From positions 1 to 58,449 of the forward strand of contig MEPB01000066.1 in assembly GCA_001769385.1 (NCBI GenBank): 58,449 bases of DNA, written 5' to 3'. This document shows, one piece after another, positions 1 to 8,725 of this stretch (position 1 is its first letter; every line of letters starts with the position of its first letter). The position numbers and the translations under genes are program-made. The notes under the pieces were generated by a model. It was given only the letters and a program-made list of their open reading frames with translations. It ran no database searches and was not told the origin of the DNA. The DNA is from Bacteroidetes bacterium RIFCSPLOWO2_12_FULL_35_15 (GTDB lineage: Bacteria > Bacteroidota > Bacteroidia > 2-12-FULL-35-15).

Positions 1-27
1 ATATTAGATTATAGGTTGTTTTACCAA

Positions 28-1722
28 CTATTTTTTGCTATTATACCTTTTTATTTCATTTCCAAGAAGATCAATTATTTTAATTGTTAAGTCGATTTGT
101 TCTTCGTTAAAACTAAGAGTTGTTTCATTACTGAAGGGATTAGGGTAAATACGAATCCCTATATTCGATTCAAATTCAGGAATACCGATCGTTGAGAAAG
201 TGGTATCAGTTTTTGCCAGAAACATATGAGACTGGCTATATATAGAGTTTGTCAGTATAGTAGGTCCGAAGTTAATGGTTGGACTTAAAAAATGCCCGGC
301 AACGTATATATCCTTACCATATTTTGCAACTGAATTAATAACATCAATATTACTGCTTCCATTGCCTTTTGCCCAAATAACATTTCCATTAAAATTATAT
401 TTTGTAAGGAACATATCTTCCATACCTGCATAATAAATAGTGGTTGATCCAAAGGTAATTAGAATACTACTAAATCCACCTCCCAAATAAACTCCTGAGG
501 AGTCAACAAAAATACTTCTTGCCTCATCAGTCCCATACCCTCCTTCTCGTTTTTTCCAAACCTCCATGCCAAGCGGATTATATTTTACAATGAAAATATC
601 ATAGGACGGCTGCAAATTATTAATATTGGCTAAGTTGCCTGTTGCGAAAGCAACAGTTGGACTAGCAAATATACCACCCACATATACTCCTGAGGAGTCT
701 GCAGTAAGGCATGTTGCATAATCATAATTAGTCCCACCTGCAGTTCTTATCCAAATCTCATTACCATTTTTATCATATTTTAAAATGAAGATGTCTTCAT
801 CCCCATGACAAACCACTGTTGTTGAAGCAAAGCTAAAATCAATGTCTGAATTATCGTAACCTCCTATAACATATAAGCCTGTATAATCTAAGGAAATACC
901 ATTTGGAAATTCGGAACAACTTCCACCTGTATTCTTGGCCCATATAACATTTCCATTTTTATTATATTTTACAACAAAAATATCTTTAGCTCCAATACAA
1001 ATTAGTGGATTAGTTTTAGGCGTCAATGTGGTTGTATCAAAAATAATTGAGGAGGGACCAAAGATTCCTGTTACATATATTCCTGATGTATCAGCCGAAA
1101 CGGAATTAGCTGTCTCATTGCTGAAACCTCCTGCAGTCTTAGCCCATAAAACATTCCCGCTCGTATCATATTTACTAATGAACATATCTTGGGATGAGTA
1201 AGAAGGAAGACTGTCCGTTGGCAAGATGAGCGTATCGAATCGAATAAATTTGCTTGAATAATATCCAACAATATAAATACCTGAGGAATCTGCAGCGATT
1301 GATGACACTCTGTCATTATCGCTCCCTCCTGCACTCTTTGCCCAAATGACATTTCCACTACTATTGTATTTTATAATGAACATATCTGAAGTGCCATCAA
1401 CGGTATCATTATTCAACGTATATATACCAAAAGTTATTGAAGCATCAAAGAAGTTTCCGGTTACATATATATTTCCGTAGGGATCTGTAATGACGGACTG
1501 TGCTGTGCTGCTTCCACTGGTATTCTGCTGTTTTGCCCACTGCCAATTAGGTGGCTGTGCAGACGAATTTAAAGCGAAAAAGAAAAGAAATAAATGAATG
1601 CTGTAACAAAAGAAAATTGTTTTTTGTTTTCTTAAACTAAGGCAGAAATTCAAAATAGTAAACATTTGCTTCTGGGATAAGGTAAATAGGGGATATTCAA
1701 ATATAGTTCTTTTTTGTTTCAC
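28..1722 (-). CDS. Secreted SBBP-type beta-propeller protein with truncated T9SS sorting domain
   Basis: The precursor carries a hydrophobic signal segment ending near NSSAQ at about residue 55, then about seven propeller-type repeats with the pattern WAK-x-x-GG, D-x-x-GIY-x-x-G and DMFI-x-KY. These resemble SBBP/beta-propeller repeats of Bacteroidota surface proteins. The C-terminus opens a type A sorting domain (IYPNPFSNETTLSF, then LLGNEIKRYN) but stops after NSKK, far short of the usual end. One extra base in the A6 run at 31-36 would let the frame continue as IVGKTTYNLI to the window edge, so the gene looks frameshifted or miscalled there. An internal Met at 1665 is an alternative start and gives a more compact signal peptide. 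The ligand or role is unknown; export and surface attachment by T9SS are inferred from the domain. Confidence 0.85.
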   Translation of the reverse strand: MKQKRTIFEYPLFTLSQKQMFTILNFCLSLRKQKTIFFCYSIHLFLFFFALNSSAQPPNWQWAKQQNTSGSSTAQSVITDPYGNIYVTGNFFDASITFGIYTLNNDTVDGTSDMFIIKYNSSGNVIWAKSAGGSDNDRVSSIAADSSGIYIVGYYSSKFIRFDTLILPTDSLPSYSSQDMFISKYDTSGNVLWAKTAGGFSNETANSVSADTSGIYVTGIFGPSSIIFDTTTLTPKTNPLICIGAKDIFVVKYNKNGNVIWAKNTGGSCSEFPNGISLDYTGLYVIGGYDNSDIDFSFASTTVVCHGDEDIFILKYDKNGNEIWIRTAGGTNYDYATCLTADSSGVYVGGIFASPTVAFATGNLANINNLQPSYDIFIVKYNPLGMEVWKKREGGYGTDEARSIFVDSSGVYLGGGFSSILITFGSTTIYYAGMEDMFLTKYNFNGNVIWAKGNGSSNIDVINSVAKYGKDIYVAGHFLSPTINFGPTILTNSIYSQSHMFLAKTDTTFSTIGIPEFESNIGIRIYPNPFSNETTLSFNEEQIDLTIKIIDLLGNEIKRYNSKK

Positions 1723-1781
1723 CTCTATTTATTTCAAAGGTATTTGCAACTATGTTGCTCTTCTATTAATCCTAAAGTTAC

Positions 1782-2570
1782 CTACAAACACCCCGTTCTA
1801 CCACCATCCACTGGAACATTAATTCCGGTAATATAAGAAGCTGCTGGTGAAGCTAAAAAGGCAACTGCATTCGCGATCTCTGATGGTTCAGCAAAACGAC
1901 CTAATGGAATTTCGCTTTCCATTTCATTTTTAATTTCGTTCAACGATTCTCCTGTGTTTTTTGATTTGTTTTCGATGATGCTGGTTAATCGTCCGGTAAG
2001 TGTTGCTCCCGGAAGAACATTGTTTACAGTTATTCCAAAGGATGCTACTTCATTCGATAATGTTTTACTCCAGTTGGCAACGGCAGCACGGATGGTGTTT
2101 GATACACCTAAATTTTTCAAAGGCATTTTCACAGAAGTGCTGATAATATTGATAACACGACCGTATTTTTCTTTTTTCATTCCTTCAATCAAAGCTTGAA
2201 CTAAGATGTGGTTACATACCAAATGATTATTAAAAGCTTGCAAAAATTCTTCCACTCTCGCATTTTGAATAAGTCCGCTTGGCGGTCCACCAGTGTTGTT
2301 TACCAAAATATGAATGGCGCCATTTGTAGCTACAAAATTTTCTACTTTTTCTTTTAACTTATCCGGGGTTTGAAAATCAACAGCTAAAAAATCATGTTGC
2401 TGACCTTTGGAAGAATCTAATTCCTTTAAGGTTTGTTTCAATGATTCTTCGTTGCGGGCAACTAAAACAATATTTGCACCAAGCAACGCTAATTCAATGG
2501 CAGAAGCTTTTCCGATGCCTTGTGTGCTACCGCAAACAAGTGCGGTTTTTCCTGATAGATCTAAATTCAT
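1782..2570 (-). CDS. Atypical short-chain dehydrogenase/reductase (SDR)
   Basis: A 262-residue Rossmann-fold SDR. The nucleotide-binding motif GSTQGIG is at residues 14-20 and the NNTGG variant of NNAG at 91-95. The catalytic Ser is present (S144, in IISTS), but the usual YxxxK is replaced by SNTIR at 157-161, so Tyr becomes Ser and Lys becomes Arg. The rest of the fold is intact, including the PLGRFAEPSEIANAVAFLAS and GINVPVDGG segments near the C-terminus. It is usually labelled a FabG-like oxidoreductase, but with this active site classical ketoreductase chemistry should not be assumed. The substrate is unknown. It is a single gene between the propeller gene and the ATPase. Confidence 0.9.
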   Translation of the reverse strand: MNLDLSGKTALVCGSTQGIGKASAIELALLGANIVLVARNEESLKQTLKELDSSKGQQHDFLAVDFQTPDKLKEKVENFVATNGAIHILVNNTGGPPSGLIQNARVEEFLQAFNNHLVCNHILVQALIEGMKKEKYGRVINIISTSVKMPLKNLGVSNTIRAAVANWSKTLSNEVASFGITVNNVLPGATLTGRLTSIIENKSKNTGESLNEIKNEMESEIPLGRFAEPSEIANAVAFLASPAASYITGINVPVDGGRTGCL

Positions 2571-2603
2571 TTTGCAAAGATAAGATTATGGACACGCAAT
2601 AAC

Positions 2604-3740
2604 TTAATCGCAAATCCAGTTTAAATAATTTTTCGGTGTAATCAATTCAAATTTGCTATCCGGGTAGGCTTGTTGCCATGCGCCAGGAGCTTTTATCTGT
2701 TTTTTTTCATTCCATTTTATTTCATAAGCAAATAATTTTCCGTTGCCATCTTCTATCCAGTCAATTTCTTGTTGTTGATGTGTTCTCCAAAAATAATTAT
2801 TTACAAGTATTCCTTTGTATTGCTGATATTTTATACGCTCGGCAATAACATAATTTTCCCATAATTCACCAACATCGTTTCGTAAATTGATACTATTAAA
2901 ATTCGCTATGAGTGTGTTACGAATGCCAATATCACAGAAATACCATTTACTGCTTTTAGTAATTTCATTTCTTAAATTCCTACTGAACCCTTGAAGCTTG
3001 AATACAACAAAAGTTTTAGCTAACAAATCCAAATAACGCTCTACAGTATTTTTACTCATTCCCAATTGTCGTCCAAGTTCTTCCATTGACACTTCTTTGC
3101 CAATCTGAAATGCAATTAAACGCAATAAATCAACGAGTTTAGAAGCATTTTTCACACCTTCAAATGCCAATATATCTTTGAATAAATAGTCGTTTACCAG
3201 TTCTTTCAAATAATTCACTTTATCTGTATCGCTTTTGTATTGCAACAATTCTGGATATGCGCCAAATAACAACCTTTCTTCTAAACGAGATTTAGTTTGG
3301 ATTAGCGTTTCTGTTTGCGAAAATTCCATCTGAGCCAACGGGTATAATAAAAAAGTTGTTTTTCTTCCTGTTAAAGGCTCTCCCAGTTTGGTTTTTAAAT
3401 CAAACATGGAAGACCCGGTTACAATTATTTTTATTCCCTTTATCTCATCAACCATCAATTTTAAGATGTTTCCAATATCCGGAACGTTTTGAGCTTCATC
3501 AATAAACAGAATGGTTTTGGTGCCGATTAAGCGTTTATAATTTTCGACAGTACGGTTTTTTAAAATCTCTATCGTTGAAAAATCCTCGCCATTTATCTCT
3601 AAAACGTCCTTTTTAAAATTAAGTAATACTTTTTTTATGAAGGATGTTTTTCCAATCCTCCTGGCACCAAGCAAAACAAGTACTTTGTTTGGTTTTAATT
3701 TTTTCAGAAAGGATTTTTCAATAGCTCTCGAAATGTACAT
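2604..3740 (-). CDS. AAA_14 ATP-binding protein with DUF4143 domain
   Basis: A 378-residue protein of the widespread, poorly understood AAA/DUF4143 family. Walker A is GARRIGKTSFIKK near residues 25-37, and Walker B is TILFIDEAQNV near residue 77. A winged-helix-like stretch follows (MEELGRQLGMSKNTVERYLDLL). The C-terminal domain has a PD-(D/E)XK-like arrangement, QEIDWIED then AYEIKW; DUF4143 is known to be related to that nuclease fold. The cellular role of the family is not settled. The gene lies downstream of radA but seems to have its own promoter, a TATATTTG -7 box about 18 bases before the ATG, behind two tandem palindromes. Confidence 0.9.
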   Translation of the reverse strand: MYISRAIEKSFLKKLKPNKVLVLLGARRIGKTSFIKKVLLNFKKDVLEINGEDFSTIEILKNRTVENYKRLIGTKTILFIDEAQNVPDIGNILKLMVDEIKGIKIIVTGSSMFDLKTKLGEPLTGRKTTFLLYPLAQMEFSQTETLIQTKSRLEERLLFGAYPELLQYKSDTDKVNYLKELVNDYLFKDILAFEGVKNASKLVDLLRLIAFQIGKEVSMEELGRQLGMSKNTVERYLDLLAKTFVVFKLQGFSRNLRNEITKSSKWYFCDIGIRNTLIANFNSINLRNDVGELWENYVIAERIKYQQYKGILVNNYFWRTHQQQEIDWIEDGNGKLFAYEIKWNEKKQIKAPGAWQQAYPDSKFELITPKNYLNWICD

Positions 3741-3757
3741 TTTGTTTGATTTTTACA

Positions 3758-3765
3758 CAAATATA
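3758..3765 (-). promoter_or_regulatory. -7 box (TATATTTG) of the AAA/DUF4143 gene
   Basis: It matches the Bacteroidota sigma-70-type -7 consensus TAnnTTTG and lies about 18 bp upstream of the ATG. No TTTG -33 element is visible; that position is occupied by the palindrome at 3771-3796, which fits control by a DNA-binding protein. Confidence 0.5.
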
Positions 3766-3770
3766 AAAAA

Positions 3771-3828
3771 AATTCCGTCAGTTGACTGACGGAATTCATG
3801 TAAATTCCGTCAGTTGACTGACGGAATT
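3771..3828. repeat. Two tandem 26-bp palindromes
   Basis: Two identical 26-bp copies lie at 3771-3796 and 3803-3828, separated by 6 bp (32-bp period). Each is a perfect inverted repeat with 12-bp arms (AATTCCGTCAGT and its complement) around a 2-bp centre. They lie between the radA stop and the ATPase start. They could be a double operator, because the proximal copy covers the expected -33 region, or paired RNA hairpins ending the radA transcript. There is no clear U-run after the second hairpin in the minus-strand direction before the first begins. Confidence 0.85.
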
Positions 3829-3840
3829 TGAAAACGGGTT

Positions 3841-5214
3841 TTACCCAAATAACAATCGAAACACTTCTTCAATCTTCCCAACCATGGTAATCTTAATGTG
3901 ATAATTTTTTAGTTCCAGTCCTTTTTTGTTGTATTTCGAAATAAAAATATGCTCAAAGCCCAATTTTTCAGCTTCTGAAATGCGTTGATCGATGCGGTTT
4001 ACAGGACGGATCTCTCCGCTTAATCCAACTTCCCCTGCAAAACAAACTTTGGGTGAAATGGGCATATCCTCATTGCTTGAAAGTACTGCACAAACCAAAG
4101 CCAGATCAATTCCCGGATCTTCCACTTTTATTCCGCCTGCAATATTTAAAAACACATCTTTTATTCCTAATCTGAATCCGCAACGTTTTTCCAAAACGGC
4201 CAACAACATGGATAATCTTCGAAGATCAAAACCTGTTGAGGAGCGTTGAGGTGTACCATAAGCAGCGCTACTAACTAATGCTTGTGTTTCAATTAACATC
4301 GGTCTCAAACCTTCCATGGTTGCAGCAATTGCAACACCGCTTACTAACTCTTCACGTGCTGTAATTAATATTTCGGAAGGATTGCTTACTTCGCGCAAGC
4401 CACTTCCCTGCATTTCGTAAATACCTAATTCGTTGGTGGAGCCGAAACGGTTTTTTGTGGTTCGCAACAAACGATATACGTGATTTCTGTCGCCTTCAAA
4501 TTGCAGAACAGTATCTACCATGTGCTCCAAAACCTTTGGTCCTGCAAGGCTTCCATCTTTTGTGATATGTCCGATCAAAAAAACAGCGGTACCACTTTCT
4601 TTTGCATAACGCATCAATTCTGATGTACATTCACGAATTTGAGAAACGCTTCCGGGTGATGATTCGATATGAGCCGAATGTAATGTTTGTATTGAATCAA
4701 CGATCAATAAATTCGGTTCCAGAATTTCAATTTGCTTGAAAATATTTTGGGTGGAGGTCTCCGTTAAAATATAACAATTTGGATTGTTCATGCCAATTCG
4801 TTCGGCACGCATCCGTATTTGTTGTTCACTCTCTTCACCTGAAACATAAAGTACTTTCAGGTTTTTCATATTGAGGGCAACCTGCAACATCAATGTTGAT
4901 TTTCCTATACCCGGTTCCCCACCAAACAATATTAATGATCCCGGAACTAAGCCGCCACCAAGTACTCTGGAGAGTTCAGAGTCGTAAACAGAAATACGGT
5001 GTTGCTCCGATAAACTTATTTCACTTATCAATTGCGGTTTCGAGGCGCGTTGGGTACTTGTACTGGCAATGCCAGGCGTTTTTGCATCATCACCTTTTGA
5101 AACAACTTCTTCAACGTAAGTATTCCATTCATTACAAGAAGGACATTTACCGATCCATTTGCCGGATTGTGCGCCACAGTTCTGACAGAAAAATGTTGTT
5201 CGTGTTTTAGCCAT
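3841..5214 (-). CDS. radA: DNA repair protein RadA (Sms)
   Basis: A full-length 457-residue RadA, a DnaB-like ATPase that promotes branch migration of recombination intermediates. The order is an N-terminal C4 zinc finger (C10, C13, C24, C27), Walker A GGEPGIGKST at 98-107, the RadA-specific KNRFG motif at 253-257, and a C-terminal Lon-protease-like domain that lacks protease function in this family. It is on the same strand as panD, the flippase-like gene and rfaE2 and probably belongs to that conserved cluster, although the remnant IVP gene interrupts it. The start fits the family. Confidence 0.97.
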   Translation of the reverse strand: MAKTRTTFFCQNCGAQSGKWIGKCPSCNEWNTYVEEVVSKGDDAKTPGIASTSTQRASKPQLISEISLSEQHRISVYDSELSRVLGGGLVPGSLILFGGEPGIGKSTLMLQVALNMKNLKVLYVSGEESEQQIRMRAERIGMNNPNCYILTETSTQNIFKQIEILEPNLLIVDSIQTLHSAHIESSPGSVSQIRECTSELMRYAKESGTAVFLIGHITKDGSLAGPKVLEHMVDTVLQFEGDRNHVYRLLRTTKNRFGSTNELGIYEMQGSGLREVSNPSEILITAREELVSGVAIAATMEGLRPMLIETQALVSSAAYGTPQRSSTGFDLRRLSMLLAVLEKRCGFRLGIKDVFLNIAGGIKVEDPGIDLALVCAVLSSNEDMPISPKVCFAGEVGLSGEIRPVNRIDQRISEAEKLGFEHIFISKYNKKGLELKNYHIKITMVGKIEEVFRLLFG

Positions 5215-5222
5215 TATTTTCA

Positions 5223-5289
5223 GTAGACAATTTTAAAAAGTAGACAATAGACAAAAAAAAGAGAATAGACAAGTTGAAAAAATAGACAA
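5223..5289. repeat. Five TAGACAA heptamers
   Basis: TAGACAA occurs at 5224-5230, 5241-5247, 5248-5254, 5266-5272 and 5283-5289. The inverse TTGTCTA occurs twice on the other side of the IVP gene, at 5761-5767 and 5783-5789. The heptamers therefore bracket the gene in opposite orientation. Confidence 0.7.
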
Positions 5290-5349
5290 ATAAAAAAATT
5301 CACTCTTTGTATTCTTTGTTTTTTCTTGTTTACAATCTACTCTTTTATT

Positions 5350-5738
5350 TTAATTGCGATTATATTTTGTTGGATTTTCCATCATGTGATTTAATAACCT
5401 TCCTATTTCAGAAGATTTTTCATTAAAATTATTTTGTGTTACCTGATCAATATATCCACATTCAAAAGCGAAATCGATCCAAACACTTGTTTCACTATTT
5501 TCCATATCAGCATCAATGTTTTACTAATAAAATGAGCTTCATATCTTCTTTTTCTGTATCCTTCACCTATTGAAGAACAAACAGAACGGGAAGCCCTTCT
5601 AATTTGGCTTGTCAACCCATATTTTTCATCGCTAGGAAATTTTTTTGTTGCTTCGAAAATTTCCATTGACAAACCAAATGCTTTTTTGTAAACAGTTAGA
5701 TCCTTAAATTTAAATGAGGAGTTTTTATTTTCACTCAT
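5350..5738 (-). pseudogene. Four-helix-bundle protein (23S rRNA intervening-sequence family), frameshifted
   Basis: The N-terminus reads as the four-helix-bundle / 23S rRNA intervening-sequence protein family (FKDLTVYKKAF, then SQIRRASRSVCSSIGEGYRKRR). After ISK the frame goes off into an unrelated tail ending at 5439. Removing one base of phase near 5515-5516 restores the normal family C-terminus (DADMENSETSVWIDFAFECG and on to a stop at 5350-5352), about 129 residues in all, the usual length. So the gene is intact apart from a one-base indel. It could be a true pseudogene or an assembly error. The family's function is unknown. It is inserted between rfaE2 and radA and is flanked by inverted TAGACAA repeats. 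Confidence 0.85.
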
Positions 5739-5786
5739 GTGTTCTCCTTTTTTTTATAATTTGTCTATTGCTTACTGCCTTCTTGT

Positions 5787-6332
5787 CTACTTATTGAAAT
5801 TCTTAATCTTTTCTTCGATTAGCGTTGTAGAAAATCCTTCCAGAAATTCGATCGTCTTTACTTCGCCACCATTGGCTTTTACAACATCAGAACCAACAAT
5901 ATATTTTTTGCTTAGCGGGTTAGTTTCACTCGAATCGTAATCAGCACCCTTTACCAACACATCTGGCTTTAAGAAATTGATCAGCTCAAATGGCGTTTCT
6001 TCATCAAAAATAATTACTGCGCTTACAAAATGTAAGGATGCAAGTACCATTGCACGTGTTTGTTCATCCTGTAATGGTCGTGAATTCCCTTTTTCTAAAC
6101 GTTTTACAGAAGCATCACTGTTTACTGCAATAATCAATTCGTTTCCCAGATCACTTGCTTTAGCAAGATAATCAATGTGTCCGCGATGAAGAATATCAAA
6201 ACACCCGTTTGTGAACACAACTTTTTTTTCAAAAAAGCGCCACATTCGAACAGTATTATTCAACACCTCCTTGCTGTAAGTTTTATTTTCTACAACAGTT
6301 AAGGCTTTTATTTTTTGTGTGAATGGAATCAT
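5787..6332 (-). CDS. rfaE2: D-glycero-beta-D-manno-heptose 1-phosphate adenylyltransferase (RfaE2-like)
   Basis: A 181-residue nucleotidyltransferase of the cytidylyltransferase-like superfamily. The HxGH-type motif appears as FTNGCFDILHRGHIDYL near residue 40, followed by IIAVNSD, the RPLQDEQTRA segment and DVLVKGADY. These are diagnostic for the HldE C-terminal / RfaE2 adenylyltransferase that makes ADP-heptose for lipopolysaccharide. The kinase half is not in this window, so a split system or another nucleotide-sugar role is possible. It lies 36 bp downstream of the flippase-like gene on the same strand, suggesting an envelope-linked operon. Confidence 0.9.
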   Translation of the reverse strand: MIPFTQKIKALTVVENKTYSKEVLNNTVRMWRFFEKKVVFTNGCFDILHRGHIDYLAKASDLGNELIIAVNSDASVKRLEKGNSRPLQDEQTRAMVLASLHFVSAVIIFDEETPFELINFLKPDVLVKGADYDSSETNPLSKKYIVGSDVVKANGGEVKTIEFLEGFSTTLIEEKIKNFNK

Positions 6333-6368
6333 TATGAGATAATAAGTTACAATGTAAAATTAGAATAA

Positions 6369-7385
6369 TTATACGATTGTTTTCTCCTCTTTATTCAATA
6401 GAGCTAAAAGTATCAAAGATATGAGACCTAATGAAAGAATAAGTAAAAACTGAGAGGTCCAAACTGACCAGGCGAAAGCATTTGAGGCAGTGTCAGATAT
6501 CAAATAAACAGTTGTGAGTATTTGTATAACAATGATCTGATAAGCACCGGTGCCTCCGGGAACAGTAATTACACCAATGCTTCCGAACACTACAATAACC
6601 ACTGCAACCATAAACGGAAGTTGAGCTGTTTCGGTAAAAGCAAAAAAGCAAACATACACCTGCAAAATATACATCATCCAAATGAGAAGGGTGTGCAGGA
6701 TAAATAAAAATGGTTTATCAACATTCTTAATGCTTTTTAAGCCATCCCATAAACCGTAAATAAATCCAAGAACTTTTGCAGAAAAGAGTGATTTAATTTT
6801 TTTTCGGAAATAATAAAAAACGGCCACAGAAATTAGTAAGGTAATACATGCAATAATTACAAAAGCTTGTTTTTGCATGAAAGCATGAAATTTTTGGGAA
6901 AGAGGAGTGAAAATAAAATAGTTTGCAATGCCTGATATCCGCTCGAATTCTAAGCCAAGCGTTGCAAAAAATAATAGCACTAAACAAATAAAATCCAATG
7001 CCCGTTCGGCAATCACGGTTCCGAATCCTTCTGTGAATGGTACTTTTTCATACTTGGTTAATATTCCGCATCGTGAAACTTCCCCTAAACGAGGCAAGGC
7101 GAAATTCGCCAGGTAGCCTACCATTACTGCAAAAAAAGTATTTGAAGTTTTTGGGCGATGCCCTAAAGGTTTTAATAAAAGTTTCCAACGGATGGCACGA
7201 AAATAATGACTCAAGCCGCTAACAATAAGGGAAGCAAAAAGCCAGAAGTAATTAGCCTGCTTTATTGCAACAATAATATCATTGATCTCTTTTTCTGATT
7301 TATTACGTAGAGCAAGCCAGATCAATAAAATCCCGATACTCAAAAAGAAAAAGAATTTCAGAACATTGGTTGCTTGTTTTTTCAA
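6369..7385 (-). CDS. Flippase-like integral membrane protein (YbhN / LPG-synthase TM-domain family)
   Basis: A 338-residue polytopic protein with about eight hydrophobic segments and the family signatures RAIRWKLLLKPLG, GYLANFALPRLGEVSRC and a late VPGGTGAYQ. It belongs to the UPF0104/YbhN group related to the membrane domain of lysylphosphatidylglycerol synthase; there is no aminoacyl-transfer domain, so it does not make lysyl-PG. A lipid flippase or envelope-lipid role is a family-level inference. It starts 2 bp after the panD stop, which points to translational coupling, and is followed by rfaE2. Confidence 0.9.
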   Translation of the reverse strand: MKKQATNVLKFFFFLSIGILLIWLALRNKSEKEINDIIVAIKQANYFWLFASLIVSGLSHYFRAIRWKLLLKPLGHRPKTSNTFFAVMVGYLANFALPRLGEVSRCGILTKYEKVPFTEGFGTVIAERALDFICLVLLFFATLGLEFERISGIANYFIFTPLSQKFHAFMQKQAFVIIACITLLISVAVFYYFRKKIKSLFSAKVLGFIYGLWDGLKSIKNVDKPFLFILHTLLIWMMYILQVYVCFFAFTETAQLPFMVAVVIVVFGSIGVITVPGGTGAYQIIVIQILTTVYLISDTASNAFAWSVWTSQFLLILSLGLISLILLALLNKEEKTIV

Positions 7386-7387
7386 AA

Positions 7388-7738
7388 TTAGCGGAGTTTA
7401 TTTGTTAAACTATCCGGGAAAACAACCTTTGGTTGGTGTTTTTTTGCCAATTCGAAATCCATCATGGCATACGAAACAATAATTACCTGATGTCCCACCT
7501 TTACTTTCATGGAAGCAGGACCATTTAAACAAATTACACCTGAACCTCGCTCCCCTTTTATAACATAGGTTGTAAAGCGTTCGCCATTGTTGTAATTGAA
7601 GATATCTACCTTTTCGTTTTCAATAAAACTGACAGCATCCATAAGGTCCTCGTCAATAGTTACGCTTCCGATATAATCCAGGTCGGCTTCGGTAACGCTT
7701 ACACGATGTATTTTTGATTTTAAAACTTCTATTTGCAT
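7388..7738 (-). CDS. panD: Aspartate 1-decarboxylase
   Basis: A 116-residue PanD, the pyruvoyl enzyme that makes beta-alanine for pantothenate and CoA. The proenzyme cleavage site is Gly24-Ser25 in [10 protein letters not shown], exactly where the family has it when the start is [13 protein letters not shown] at 7738. A longer open frame upstream to 7885 adds 49 low-complexity residues unlike any PanD and is not used. The conserved [10 protein letters not shown] and [11 protein letters not shown] segments are present. The protein is a little shorter than the E. coli enzyme, as is normal. It is the first gene of a likely panD, flippase-like, rfaE2, radA run. Confidence 0.95.
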   Translation of the reverse strand: MQIEVLKSKIHRVSVTEADLDYIGSVTIDEDLMDAVSFIENEKVDIFNYNNGERFTTYVIKGERGSGVICLNGPASMKVKVGHQVIIVSYAMMDFELAKKHQPKVVFPDSLTNKLR

Positions 7739-7893
7739 GATGGATGCAAAACTAAATAAATTAACTGAAAACCTGAAAAAATTTCTTTGATCAAAAAACC
7801 AGAAGTTAATCAAATGAGAAAAGCATTGGAAATCACTTTTTTTATAAGAATTTCCAATACTTCGCTGAATTTTTAATACTACCACAAATAGTG

Positions 7894-8370
7894 TTAGATA
7901 AATAGCAAATGAGTGCCTTCTTCATTTGCTCTGCCATAAAAATCTCCAATGGTTAAAATACCATCGAGGTCATCTATCAGGTCGGTTTCTTTTAAATGGA
8001 ACATTTCTACAGCTAATTTGCAAGCCCAGAGGCTTACTCCTGAATCTTTTAATATTTCAAGAAATTCGCCAACAGGGGGCATATTTAATTTTTCCATTTC
8101 TTTTTTCATCATGTTTGTGGCAAATGCTTCCATTCCCGGCAATGCACCTAACATGGTAGGCATATGCATAGCAGGATTTCCAACGGTTGCTACATGCAGT
8201 TTTTCCAGTTTTTTCTTCTGGATGGCTTCCAGTCCAAAGAATGTAAAAAAGATTTCCGCTTCAATACCTTCCATTCTTGCGCCATTTGCCATTATAAAAG
8301 CAGCATACACGTTTTCTAAAGTAGCTTTAGAAAGTATGAATAGCATTTTTTTAACCTTGGTTTCACTCAT
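7894..8370 (-). CDS. DsrE/DsrF/DrsH-like sulfur-relay protein
   Basis: A 158-residue DsrE-superfamily protein ([19 protein letters not shown], later [11 protein letters not shown]). The single cysteine, C117 in [12 protein letters not shown], is at the position of the sulfur-carrying cysteine of DsrE2-type proteins, and the protein is rich in Met. DsrE proteins hold and transfer persulfide sulfur in the cytoplasm. It is the last gene of a three-gene sulfur cluster, 20 bp after the TusE-like gene and preceded by the same AACTAGAAATCATG start context. A role in moving sulfane sulfur from the SQR to a partner is inferred. Confidence 0.9.
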   Translation of the reverse strand: MSETKVKKMLFILSKATLENVYAAFIMANGARMEGIEAEIFFTFFGLEAIQKKKLEKLHVATVGNPAMHMPTMLGALPGMEAFATNMMKKEMEKLNMPPVGEFLEILKDSGVSLWACKLAVEMFHLKETDLIDDLDGILTIGDFYGRANEEGTHLLFI

Positions 8371-8390
8371 GATTTCTAGTTATTAAATTT

Positions 8391-8699
8391 TTAAATACAA
8401 CTTTTTGGTTTGGGAATGCCCGCAATTTTACTTGCCTTTTTTAAGGGGCCACCCGGGAATAATTCATAAAACTCTTTAATGTTTAATGTCCCACTGTTTT
8501 TTATTCCTCTGATTGAAAGTGGCGAATCATTTTTATATTCATTTTGAATCCATTCAATCGCTTTCCAGTGACGATCTATTAATTCTACTTTTTCTTCTAC
8601 GGCAATAGCATTTGCAATGTCTTTATCCCATTGTGCAAATTGTAAAAGATAACCTTCTTCGTTTACCTCTACCGTTTTTTCAGCTAACATCTTTTTCAT
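8391..8699 (-). CDS. tusE: TusE/DsrC-family sulfur-relay protein
   Basis: A 102-residue member of the DsrC/TusE/DsvC family (VNEEGYLLQFAQWDKDIANAI, then LFPGGPLKKASKIAG). The penultimate C101, the universal sulfur-accepting cysteine, is present. The second cysteine of true DsrC, 11 residues earlier, is Ser90, so the protein is of the TusE single-cysteine type and should not form the DsrC intramolecular disulfide. No tusBCD or mnmA neighbours are seen; instead it lies between an SQR and a DsrE-like gene, which suggests sulfide or sulfane-sulfur trafficking rather than only tRNA thiolation. The symbol is family-level. Confidence 0.88.
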   Translation of the reverse strand: MKKMLAEKTVEVNEEGYLLQFAQWDKDIANAIAVEEKVELIDRHWKAIEWIQNEYKNDSPLSIRGIKNSGTLNIKEFYELFPGGPLKKASKIAGIPKPKSCI

Positions 8700-8725
8700 G
8701 ATTTCTAGTTTTTTGGTTTAAATTT

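Noticed and set aside
7739-7885. N-terminal extension of PanD
   Set aside because: It displaces the Gly24-Ser25 cleavage site and is low-complexity.
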